NCBI GenBank assembly: GCA_947179485.1
Contig: OX359245.1
Coordinates: 52,439,067-52,503,066, forward strand
Direction of reading: 5' to 3'
From: Allacma fusca
Taxonomy: Eukaryota; Arthropoda; Collembola; Symphypleona; Sminthuridae
DNA: 64,000 nt
The notes under the pieces were generated by a model. The model was not told the DNA's origin and searched no databases. It saw nothing but the letters and a program-made list of their open reading frames with translations. Both the position numbers and the translations under genes were made by a program. Below are positions 24,086 to 34,717 of this stretch, one piece after another; position 1 is the stretch's first letter, and each line of letters starts with the position of its first letter.

Positions 24086-24584
24086 AAAGACAAAATACAC
24101 ACGTGAAAGTCAGTTTATTCCCTACCCGAATAAACGAAAATATCTTAAGATAATGTATGTAACACGGCAAAGGAAACCAATAGGCTTTTAAAGAAAATTA
24201 TAAATTAGTTTTTAAGGAGCAGACACAGCAAAATGATTTCGTTATTTCTGGGTAAAAGAATTCTTTACATGGATTGTGGACATATTATTTTAGTGAAATG
24301 CATCATTGACTGCAAGTATAGTAATGTTCTTGAAAACTATACTTTTAAAGACATTTGGGACGAAGAGTCTCATGAATATTCAATTTACTTTACAAAACAT
24401 GTATTGTTTCGGATGTACGAGACATACAAATTCACCATTGTTGTGCATTGTATTTGTAAATAATTGCTGTGTATAAGTAGGATGGTGTAGCACAAAACGA
24501 TTTCCTGAAATTATGATGTTGGCAATTAAAAAAATTAGTTTATTTTGTTGCGGTTGGACACAAGACATCTTCCAAGGGTAAAAT
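24086..24584. other. Left flank of the long-TIR element, no gene
   Basis: A 76-codon frame at 24233-24463 is not recognised. From about 24470 it aligns with 16520-16625, the undisturbed duplicate. Confidence 0.45.
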
Positions 24585-25858
24585 AGTAGTTAGCTTTGAA
24601 TACGTAAAGTTATGGACGTGTCGTCGGATGTGAAAGTTGGGGTACGTGGGTCGGATTGGAAATTTGCCCTTTTCCTATCCTTTAACATGGGTGTGTGTGT
24701 TAAAGGATAGGAAGAAGGATGCTTGAGCTTGGCCCGAACGCTGGAAAAACAGGAGGTAGTACAATAAATTTGTGCTGCTTCCTCCAGCGTTCGGGTCCTT
24801 TAAGGGCGGAGATGCAGTAAATCACTGCAAAGGGTCGTAGCGTTGAGTACTCTGCAGGGATGACATTTATTGCACAGAAGTGCAGCTGCATGAGTACTCA
24901 ACGACAAATTTTTAATTAAGCATGAACTTTTGAGTGTGGGAAAGATGCAACGGATAATTTTATGAAAATCACTTGGGGAGAGGAAAATTTCTTATGTGAA
25001 TGATATGTATAAATTTAGTTTAACTATGTGATTGGAGTGGAGCGGGTCCAGAAAATATTTAGATTGTTGTGAAAAAATATTGTAGTTGTTTGAAAACATA
25101 TTAATTGCTCAGATATCTGGTGATATTTATATGTGAACTTGGTTACTGTGAGCAGATTAAAAATCTGAGTTTAAGTAAGCTAGCGAACTTGAAAGAAATA
25201 ACTTAGGTAAAAAAACTGAGGTAAAACACTGAGTCTGAAAACTGCAATATTAAAGTTCTTTTCGGAAAGAGAAACAAAGAACATTTGTTTATTTACTTCG
25301 GTGTGAAGAGAGTAAAATCTGGGGCCAAAAAAAACTTCCGAACTTGAAAGAACTGTAGGACAATTAACAAACTTGAAAGAAAGAACTTAAGGAAAAGACT
25401 GAATTCGAAAACTGCAATATTTAAGTTCTTTTCGGAAAGACAATATTAGCCTATAGTTTATTTACTTAGATGTGCGGTGGTATTTATATATGTGTTCGGT
25501 TATTGTGAACAGAGGAAAATCTGCGGCCCAAAAAAACTTCTGAACTCGAAAGAACATTGGGAAAATTAACGAACTTGAAAGAAAGAACTTAAGGAAATTA
25601 CTGAATTTGAAAAGTGCAATTAAAGTTCTTTTTGGAGACAATAATGAACTTTAGTTTATTTACTTAGATGTCCTGTGGTATACATGTGTTTGGTTATTGT
25701 GAGCAGAGTAAAATCGGGGTAAAAAAACTTTCCAACTTGAAAAGAACGGAGGAAAAATTGTGACTTCAGTGAAAATAAAATCCTGCTCAGGGAGATAAAA
25801 TATGGGATCCTATTCAAAGGTTTGGCATTGTAGTATTTATTTTTAGCACGAAAATGTG
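24585..25858 (+). repeat. Left arm of the long inverted repeat
   Basis: It is almost identical to the right arm apart from scattered single-base changes and a deletion of about 33 bp near 25300. From the end inwards it contains several hairpins (24672-24903), about four copies of a 170-200-bp unit rich in AACTTGAAAGAA and AAGTTCTTTTCGG (about 25080-25770), and an inner border at GCACGAAAATGTG. A 63-codon minus-strand frame (24700-24891) is identical in both arms, but it is probably a by-product of the hairpin sequence. Confidence 0.9.
24672..24903. other. Hairpin cluster near the tip of the left arm
   Basis: Three strong perfect stems follow one another. The first is 24672-24687 with 24698-24713 (16 bp, loop TGGGTGTGTG). 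The second is 24733-24745 with 24783-24795 (13 bp). The third is 24841-24852 with 24892-24903 (12 bp). A shorter 6-bp stem (24813-24818 with 24824-24829) lies between the second and third. The right arm carries the same set between about 31632 and 31863. Such spacing is not expected by chance and suggests a protein-binding or cruciform structure. Confidence 0.75.
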
Positions 25859-25911
25859 CATTTATTTTTTAGCACGAAAATGTGCACTTTAATTTTTAGC
25901 ACGAAAATGTG
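25836..25911. repeat. Short tandem repeat at the inner edge of the left arm
   Basis: Three copies of a unit of about 28-30 bp contain TTTTTAGCACGAAAATGTG. The right arm has a single copy, and its ATG is the first possible start of the spliced gene. Confidence 0.7.
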
Positions 25912-27600
25912 TCTTGAACAATAATGACCGAGTAAATAGAAGTAGTCTCTGTTGAGAATTTTCAATTTTGAGAAGTTGCAATACTTTAGCAGCGGTGACG
26001 GGAGAGAGATTGGCAGGATTTCAAGCTGCAGCTTGTACACATGGATCTAATGGCTTACTTATAAACCTTTTGTAATTCGGTCTATGTGTAAGTAATTTAC
26101 AAATGTAGATATTGCATAACAAAATGTAGACATGGAACTGCTTTCCTCGGACTTTCGCAAATAGCAATTGTCTCCAAAATTTTCTAAGCATAGGTTCAAT
26201 AGAAGTAAAAGCTTTATACACTTTTTATGCATTTTCATTTGTTCATGTAAACCGGAGGGAAATAATATCTGCATTTGTGAGAATGTTTTTGAAACCCTGA
26301 AGTTGCTCCCTACTCATTTCAAAAACAATTGGAATAAATGCTTCCCAAACACAAACAAAGCATAGATTTATGAAAAAACAGACTGATGCTTTTGTATTTT
26401 AGAGAGGTATCTTAATTGTATCTTCAGTGTGTTTAAATATTTAGAAATTTACATTTTTCAAGTTGGTACACTATAGTGCTGGAATAGCGGAGCATAGGTA
26501 TGTATTTACAACTACTGTCATTAGGCGATCGTTTAAATAAGAATTAACTTCCAGCACAAAAATTTCTTATGTGATGGGGACACACATGTATATGCTCTGA
26601 TGAATCCGGGTTTGGGTTTGGTTTATTAGTTTTTATTATTCATTGCCATGTAGAAAGGCTCGAATTTTAGTTTTAGTGTTTTGATCCTTCCACTTAGCTC
26701 TGACGAGTGCGATAAATTACAGACTCGAGAAACATTAGGCCACGCTAGTTGCATAAAAATGCATATTCAAAACAGCAATTTCAGTTCATCTGTTTGTTTT
26801 TCTCATGCCAATACTTTGGTAACGATACGTGTATTGCTATACCAGGGGGATGCTGGTTAAGCCCTCGGTACGTACTAAAATGGATACAGAGGTTTTAAGG
26901 TAGTGAAAACCTCACTTGCCATTTTCAATGAGAAAGGAATCACATTTTAAAGACGGGAATTTCCATCTTGGGTGAAATTTGAGATCACAAAATTGAAGCG
27001 TTCTAGCTGAGGGAATAAGAACGAACAAGTTTCTTACATTTCACTCCCTCAAATAATTTCATCAGTGGATCAATTTACCTGTACGGTGTACTTAAACCAG
27101 CTCAAGCCGGCAATAACAAACTTGTCCTCTTTTGGGGAGCCCGCTGTCAATAGTCTGCTATGTAAAGGAGGCTTCAAGAAATTTTTAGTATCATCTAGAT
27201 GAAATTATCCGGAACTTTTTCAAATGACCTCATATCAATACAGAAAAGTTTCACTAAACAAAAATATATTTATTTTCAGATATGTACTCCGGCTTTGTGT
27301 TAAGAAAATAACACATTGAGATTCTAGACTATGTCCTGTTTATTAGGGTCTATTTCCAATGTACTCATTTTAGTCTCCATAAAACCGATATGGATGCGTG
27401 GAGCCGTAAACAAGCTCCAGAATGTTGTCTGCAGTAATTAAATTAATACTGGTGACCAAGCATTGGGCCAAATTATTTTCTTACCCAGGTGTTGTTTAGC
27501 CGTACATTAATCCGAATACTGGCTATTTATATATCTGAGTTTGTATGTTCCATTACTTCTTCCCATTATGGGGTACTTTGAGGAAGGCCCGCAAAATGGT
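25912..27600. other. Interior of the long-TIR element, no gene seen
   Basis: Only short overlapping frames on both strands, none recognised. No inverted ends of another transposon were found. Confidence 0.45.
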
Positions 27601-27621
27601 CATGTTTTATGTTATAATCTT

Positions 27622-28100
27622 ATAACGTTTGAGCTGATCTACTATCGTAGTGATTTTACTTGACCAGCGTGTAGCCGGTAAGGAGTAGATGCTGTTGCTG
27701 TGTAATTTTAGTAAGATTACCTAAACACCTCAAAAGTAATGCTAATCTGAAGTCATGGAATGACCGTAAATTACTCATTTTCTCATCATTTGCATATAAC
27801 GTTTGAACCAATCTACTGTCGTTAAGGTTTGTCATTACCAGCGAGTAGCCGGTAAGGAGTAGATGCTGTTGCTATGTAATTTTAGTAAGATTGCCTAAAC
27901 ACCTCAAAAGGTATGCTAATCTGAAGTCATGGAATGACCGTAAATTAGTCATTTTCTCATCATTTGCTGATAACTTTGGAACCAATCTACTATCGTTTAG
28001 GTTTGTCATTATCAGCGTGTAGCCGGTATTGAGTAGATGACGTTGTGATTTAAAATTGGCGAATTTGGGCGAATAGCCTAAACGTTATGCTAATTTGAAG
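27622..28100. repeat. 174-bp tandem repeat, just under three copies
   Basis: Copies start at 27622, 27796 and 27970 with ATAAC(G/T)TT. Each holds ATCTACT(A/G)TCGT and the string GTAGCCGGTA followed by GAGTAGATG. Copies 1 and 2 are closest, and copy 3 decays towards 28100. It is inside the long-TIR element, about 1.1 kb downstream of its gene. Confidence 0.8.
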
Positions 28101-29155
28101 ACTGTTTACATGACTATTGCTCGTAATGTATAATTAGGACTGTGCCAGTACGGTTTTTAGCAAACTATTATTCTACTTGATTTTGCTTTTGTCAATACCT
28201 GAACCTCAGCTATTTTATTCCTTATATTAGATCTGTCATTGTTAATATTAATTACATTCTTGACGTAATTAAATACTAATTCGCTTAGAATTTGCAGGGA
28301 GAAAATCTGGCTTACCATCTATTGCTTTATTCCTATTGTTACCATCTGCCCAGAAGCATAACCAAAAATCAAATTCACTTAGGCTACTAGTAATATAACC
28401 AATACGTCCGCAAATTTAGGTGTTGCGAACTTTCGGATTTTATCGATCCATTTATTAATTATTACAGTAAGCATCGAGATGTCTTAAACATAGCGATTGC
28501 AGTATGTTGTAGCAATGAGTAGTTTTAGACTTCATAATGATTGTCTATCAGAGAAAATTGAATTATCGTAGTTCATAGAAGGTTCATCTCTCAGAGAATA
28601 CATCTACAAGTATCCATGCATGATATGCAAAAACAAAAGTTAGGTACGGCTTCTAGTCATTAGCCCATTTTGTTGACGTGTTTTTTCTATGCGTCTTGTT
28701 ATGGCAAAGGTTGCCCCAACTTGGATGTAAAAATATAAAATTCTGTCCTAGTGCATGAATTAGAAACAAAGATTGTTAAATCATATTAATACGCGAATTC
28801 GCAATCACTGGCCATGAATAGAAAAATATATAGAACAAAGTGTCCAAGTATAAAAATGCATACAAAATTCCATACGATCATGAGAATGTACGAACAAAGT
28901 ACGAACATGAGATATTATGACTAATATTGGTATTATTATTTGTTTTACTGGTAATAAATTAAATATGATAATTTGATTTCCTGAATAAAATACATGCACA
29001 AAGAATGTGTAAAAGGAGCACAGTCACGAAAATGTGAACACAAAGTGCAAACTTTGGTTCAAATTACTGTATATTATAAATAAGTCTTGTATTCAGTCTT
29101 ACGGTTAGCACATACGTATTCATAGTAGTGCACAATTGCTTAAGCTTTTACTTCT
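28101..29155. other. Interior of the long-TIR element downstream of its gene
   Basis: No supported gene. The first hundred bases after the stop (plus coordinates below 29155) presumably carry the 3' UTR of the minus-strand gene. No clear AATAAA was found on that strand. Confidence 0.4.
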
Positions 29156-30648
29156 CTAAGGAGAGGTAGGTCCAACAGTCGAATCCGCGTTTTCGCGAAT
29201 TAGAACTTCCAAAGATCCTCTGATAAGAGGATTCGTGTTTTCCGGAAGTAGATGAAGTTGAGTTGGAAGCTGCGGATGTACAGTTTGACCAGCTCCTTCA
29301 TCGCAGTCTTCAGATGACACAACTTCGTAATACTTCCGCGGGTCAAAGTCATCATCATCAACCTCTTGCTTTTGATTCATTACGGAAGAGCCAGCCCCAG
29401 CTTGGTCACTCATTAAATTCATGAAATTAACCTCACTACGAATATCGTGGTAGTCAGTGGTTTGAAATACCATATCCTGGGGAATTTCTCCAGTGATCGG
29501 GTTGACTATTGGTGTAATGATGTCACCTGCAGCCACTGGCATTAACCCTTCAGTCTCGGACTCCAAGCCAAGCAGATCATTGAGTATCTGATCAAAAGTT
29601 GGAGAATTCGGAGGAGCCCAGATTGCTGCTGATGTTCCCGGAATTGGGTGATTCGAGTCTAAATAAACACGGGTCCTTTCTAGTAGGAGTTGCGGGGATG
29701 CATGAAAATTTAACTAAATAGTAACTACTCACCCGCACTGCTCAAGGAAAGTCCCGGGGAATCAATATCGTACCCATCGACGTTCAATGTCATGCTAGCT
29801 TTCTTGACCTCCAGTCTTTGACGAATTTCAGCTGGAAGAGTTGATGGTGGCTCAACTTTTATAATCCCATTGGGAATTAGCAATCCCACGTCGGGTTCCA
29901 CTGAGAGCATTACAATCTAGTTGTACTAAATAATATTACCTTAGAACTGTAGCAACTGTATCAATTTATTGGCACAAAAATATACTTACAAAATATGGTG
30001 CTCGTTGGCAGGCCATACTCATCCAGTCTAACCAGCAGTGGGCCGTTCGTTCCCTCGCAGCTTTGCATTATAGGATCACTCGAAGTCACTGTTAATATTA
30101 CAAAATTGATATGTTTTATAACAACTCCTACCTTCAAGCAAAGTGAATAACCAGTCTTAAATAATAATTAAACATTTCTTACTCCGAAGTGTTGTATACC
30201 AATCAAAATTGGATTTGCCAATTCGGTGCCTGGGAACTGTGTCCCAGAATGTTCTGATACTTGCTTTGCATTTTTGCACGGGGCAATGGAACTTGTAGAG
30301 CTCTTTAGACTCCATCCCGCCTTCCTCCAGGTAGCCCTCCTGGAACTTAAGCAGCAGACACCGGAAATGAAATGCTTGTACTCTCTGGTTCACACCCTGA
30401 GATTTCTTGTGTTGCACGTAATGGAAACTTCCCCAGACGTTTTTCCCAAACATATGAAAATCGTCCAACAATGTCACAGTAGCTCCTAATTGCTGCAGAT
30501 ATGTTGGAGTCTTAAAAGGAACTATAATTTTCTTTTCGATCTTGTAGCCTGATGGCATATCAACTTGACGCTCGCAAATCTTGCAGTACATTTTCGAGTT
30601 TGAGAAACATATTAGTCTTTTCAGGATGAAAGTATGAAAGGAACACAT
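29156..30648 (-). CDS. Spliced gene in the long-TIR element; transcription-factor-like protein of unknown family
   Basis: There are four exons (minus strand): 30648-30183, 30088-29990, 29900-29733 and 29679-29156. All introns are short and phase 1, with good donors (GTAAGA, GTAAGT, GTGAGT), and only this splicing keeps the frame. The product is 418 aa from ATG 30648. ATG 30591, just before the first Cys pair, is a plausible alternative start. Cys22/25 and Cys122/127 with His141 could bind zinc, loosely like FLYWCH/WRKY-GCM1 fingers. I202-K203-V204-E205-P206 fits the SUMO/synergy-control motif of transcription factors. About 274-284 is an acidic-hydrophobic stretch (FDQILNDLLGL), and an Asp/Glu-rich C-terminus follows. 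The promoter would lie in the right arm. I do not recognise the family; DNA binding and activation are inference. Confidence 0.65.
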
Positions 30649-31950
30649 TTTCGTGCTAAAAATAAATACTACAATGCCAAACCTTTGAATAGGATCCCAT
30701 ATTTTATCTCCCTGAGCAGGATTTTATTTTCACTGAAGTCACAATTTTTCCTCCGTTCTTTTCAAGTTGGAAAGTTTTTTTACCCCGATTTTACTCTGCT
30801 CACAATAACCAAACACATGTATACCACAGGACATCTAAGTAAATAAACTAAAGTTCATTATTGTCTCCAAAAAGAACTTTAATTGCACTTTTCAAATTCA
30901 GTAATTTCCTTAAGTTCTTTCTTTCAAGTTCGTTAATTTTCCCAATGTTCTTTCAAGTTCAGAAGTTTTTTTGGGCCGCAGATTTTCCTCTGTTCACAAT
31001 AACCGAACACATATATAAATACCACCGCACATCTAAGTAAATAAACTATAGGCTAATATTGTCTTTCCGAAAAGAACTTAAATATTGCAGTTTTCGAATT
31101 CAGTCTTTTCCTTAAGTTCTTTCTTTCAAGTTTGTTAATTGTCCTACAGTTCTTTCAAGTTCGGAAGTTTTTTTTGGCCCCAGATTTTACTCTCTTCACA
31201 ATAACCAAACACATATATAAATACCACCGGACACCGAAGTAAATAAACAAATGTTCTTTGTTTCTCTTTCCGAAAAGAACTTTAATATTGCAGTTTTCAG
31301 ACTCAGTGTTTTACCTCAGTTTTTTTACCTAAGTTATTTCTTTCAAGTTCGCTAGCTTACTTAAACTCAGATTTTTAATCTGCTCACAGTAACCAAGTTC
31401 ACATATAAATATCACCAGATATCTGAGCAATTAATATGTTTTCAAACAACTACAATATTTTTTCACAACAATCTAAATATTTTCTGGACCCGCTCCACTC
31501 CAATCACAAAGTTAAACTAAATTTATACATATCATTCACATAAGAAATTTTCCTCTCCCCAAGTGATTTTCATAAAATTATCCGTTGCTTCTTTCCCACA
31601 CTCAAAAGTTTATGCTTAATTAAAAATTTGTCGTTGAGTACTCATGCAGCTGCACTTCTGTGCAATAAATGTCATCCCTGCAGAGTACTCAACGCTACGA
31701 CCCTTTGCAGTGATTTACTGCATCTCCGCCCTTAAAGGACCCGAACGCTGGAGGAAGCAGCACAAATTTATTGTACTACCTCCTGTTTTTCCAGCGTTCG
31801 GGCCAAGCTCAAGCATCCTTCTTCCTATCCTTTAACACACACACCCATGTTAAAGGATAGGAAAAGGGCAAATTTCCAATCCGACCCACGTACCCCAACT
31901 TTCACATCCGACGACACGTCCATAACTTTACGTATTCAAAGCTAACTACT
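30644..31950 (-). repeat. Right arm of the long inverted repeat
   Basis: It is the reverse complement of 24585-25858, full length (about 1307 bp), with the 33-bp segment missing from the left arm. It ends GCTAACTACT at 31950. It carries the hairpin cluster (31632-31863) and the tandem units. Near-identity of the arms indicates a recent insertion or ongoing gene conversion. Any promoter for the neighbouring minus-strand gene must be here. Confidence 0.9.
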
Positions 31951-33574
31951 TCAAATCTTTGTAAATCTTTCTCAAAGATCGTTTTTAAATTTCCTTTCTG
32001 AATTTTACGTCTCTTCAGGGAAGTCATCAACGATTTCAAAAATCCGTGCTACTATAAAACAAATCATCAGTTTTCGAAATCCTTGATGGCAAGCAGAATT
32101 TCCGTATAACATATCAAGACCCTGCGGAAAAATGACAACGAATTTGAAAATCCCTTTCACAAAAACACCCCTCATCCATTGTGATTTGTGGTGTTCATGC
32201 CAGAATGATTTTTTTCCTGGAAAGAATCTTCCCGCCTTACAAAGATCAACGCTTTTCAAGATCCATATTTACAAATTCAATTCCAACAGGTAACTGAATA
32301 GGTAAAGTAAACTAGATTATATTCATACTGAGCGTAAACGTAGAAATTCAGCTAAAATACTAATTATCACCAAGTTTTTACTATGATAGAGCAAATTTTA
32401 TAAAATTCAATTTTTAAACTTCAATATAAGGAAAAAATCCTTAATTGCAGTCCGCAAACTAAATGAGTGAATCGTTGTGGGGTTTAGTGCCGAAACATTT
32501 CCTTCTACACTATTTCACTTAGCGCAAAATGGATTTCACCAGCATATTCTGTGGAGCTTTGCAAATGTGCACTAAGGTTAAACCTTTTCAATCGTCGAAA
32601 AATTTCGAAATTTGTACGAAATTTATGGATAACGTCATTCACATATAATCATGTTTCACTGACACCAAGTCCATACCTTCTAGACATGCAGAGCACTACG
32701 AGTTTTCAAATTTTTCGAAATTTCAAAACTTTATTTGTTAAACTTGACACAAAACAGTTTTGTGTTCGAAATTTCGGAAATGATGTTTCGATATTTCGTG
32801 AAAAACAAACATTCAAGGTACTAGACACATCCACACGAAGCAGACTTTGTGTAAGTGAAATATCAGCCCTTAATTACCCTATCAAAAAAAATTAGAAATT
32901 TCGGAAAATTGGGAAGGTTGAATCTTATTGCACATCTCCAATCTGCACAGACTCTGTTTGTGAAATATTTGAAATATTGTAGCAGCCTTTGCGTAAACAA
33001 GTTTCGAACATCGACAATTCCATTACGTTGCTTCGCGTATAAAAATTCTCACATCAAAAAACAGGAAAATGTTTACCTAATTATTTATATAGGATTTATG
33101 TGTAGGCGAACATTCATCCTATTTAGACTAGTAAGTAGTCAAAACTGTTCCTTTTTGCAAAAAATGAAATTGAGATTAATTGTTAATGGATTAAGGATTA
33201 TTGAATTAATAATATTGAAACCACAAGACGGGTTTACAAAACTGGGGAATTTATAATTACTACAAAACATAAAAATTACATGTTTTGAATTCATCAAATT
33301 GTTCCCCAAAAAATTGGATGAGCAGGTTCATCCTTTCAGTTTTCACAATTTTGCGCCATACAAACGAAGAATAGGTTGATAGACATATGTAACTTCGTTT
33401 CCAATAACACATCGTGTACGCGTCCTTGAAAATTTTTAGTTGCAACAGTAAGGGGCTAAAGTAACTCTGCCCAAATGGCAGAAATTTTTTAATCGAATTT
33501 AATTCATTGTATATTTGTACAGTTTAACTATTGTTGTTACCAATTCTTTCATCAGAACGTATACATGTATATAG
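31951..33574. other. Right flank of the long-TIR element up to the intron-1 remnant of U8
   Basis: 31957-32230 is an ATCCCTG-type MITE lacking its left end. From 32130 to about 33230 it is collinear with 16650-17790. At about 33240-33260 homology to the upstream flank of exon 1 stops and continues inside intron 1 (the ATGAGCAGGTTCATCCT string also seen at about 5630). Exon 1 and its promoter have therefore been deleted. No gene is supported; frames at 32551 and 32855 are two frames of one broken stretch. Confidence 0.6.
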
Positions 33575-33777
33575 ATATACATACGTACGTTCTGCAAACA
33601 TTACCTGTCCCGAAAGTTGTTTGAGTGGTTCCGTATTTCTAAGCAGCTATATGGACATTAATTTTTGTAAATATAACCGGAATAACGTTATGCTCCTACT
33701 TATAGTCATTAGTTTTTTAACGTCATTGATTGTAGAACCGGAGCCAATGCACACGGGATGGAAAATATTATTAATTT
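33575..33777 (+). pseudogene. Vestigial exon '2a' upstream of U8
   Basis: After TATAG it follows the '2a' exon through TM3 to GGATGGAAAATATTATT, with stops (for example in place of the FRPES codons). It corresponds to 5875-6062 in U3 and 19399-19567 in U6. Confidence 0.65.
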
Positions 33778-34231
33778 GAAATTTGATATAAGTCCTGTGC
33801 GTTGCAATATTTGCAATAAGATTCAGGTCATTCAGCGTAAAATAACAACTTCATAAACTTACGCTGCTCTGTATTTTTTCCAATACTGTATAACTACCAA
33901 ATCCTTGCTTGGTGTCTACTGCGGGTATGCCCACACGGACATCTTACATTCTGGATAAGAAAATGCAAATTATTAAAAATTAAATAATTACTAGTGTACT
34001 TTTCTGAGATTAACCCGATGCCCTTAAATCAGTTGACTTCTCGATATCTAATTGTTTACTGAAAAGCATAACCGTAAGAGCCACACAGCCACATCGGTAG
34101 TTAAACAGAATTCCGATTTGATTCGCCCTGAAAAAAGAATCAGAGCTATTGCAAAAGAATTGTAGGGGGTTATAGATACCTTGTCTAGGGATCTAACGTA
34201 GATGTACATTAACATTTACATGAAGTACCTA

Positions 34232-34340
34232 CATATCGTTGGCTAAATTCTAAAAAGTACCATTTTCAATGGAGATCCCATTTAAAAAGCACGTGTTACG
34301 AAATCAAAATGGTACCTTTTAAAATTTAGCCGACGATATG
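34232..34340. mobile_element. 109-bp MITE with TA target duplication
   Basis: The inverted ends are CATATCGTTGGCTAAATT and AATTTAGCCGACGATATG, extending to about 35 bp of pairing with a GTACCATTTT core. They are flanked by TA on both sides (34230-34231, 34341-34342). The U6 paralog near 20255-20270 lacks it. Size, ends and TA suggest a Tc1/mariner-type MITE. Confidence 0.8.
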
Positions 34341-34717
34341 TAAAGTCACTAATTGTTGTGCACTCTGGTTCTGTAGAAGCGTACATGTTACCAACAGTGC
34401 CCATACCAAAATACGTTCGAGTGGCTCCATATGTATCATCAGCTATAACGGCAATGGCAGTTATTCATATAACTGGAATAACTTTATGCGCCTACTTTCG
34501 ACCTGAGTCTCCCGAATTTGTAACATCTTTGGTTTCGGAACCTGAGTCCATGCCAGTCGCATGGAAACTATTATTCACATTTTTACAATTCTACTTCATC
34601 TGCTTGTTGTTTCACTCTGGAGACTTCATTGCGCAGTCTATTTGTGGGTTGCTGTTCCCAATTTTGGAAATAATTCCGGAACTGAGGTAGTTAAAGTTTT
34701 CTAACGGAACACGCTTA

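Larger units (their letters stand above)
24585..31950 (-). mobile_element. 7.4-kb long-TIR element carrying one spliced gene (unrecognised type)
   Basis: It is bounded by inverted repeats 24585-25858 and 30644-31950 that begin AGTAGTTAGC. The flanking 6-mers are TAAAAT and TCAAAT (5 of 6), a possible but weak target duplication. A duplicate of the surrounding unit at 16.2-17.7 kb lacks the insert. The interior holds a four-exon minus-strand gene next to the right arm, a 174-bp tandem repeat and otherwise non-coding DNA. There is no transposase, integrase or polymerase, so it moves in trans or only looks mobile. Long arms with internal tandem repeats recall foldback or Maverick-like elements, and an AG start with a 6-bp duplication would suit the latter. 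None of these assignments is secure. Confidence 0.75.

Noticed and set aside
24700..24891. 63-codon frame repeated at 31644-31835 as a conserved small protein
   Set aside because: It is identical only because the two arms are near-identical. It spans the hairpin stems and has no recognisable features.
24585..31950. Complete Maverick/Polinton
   Set aside because: No polymerase B, integrase, packaging ATPase or capsid frame occurs in the 7.4 kb, and the 6-bp duplication is imperfect.
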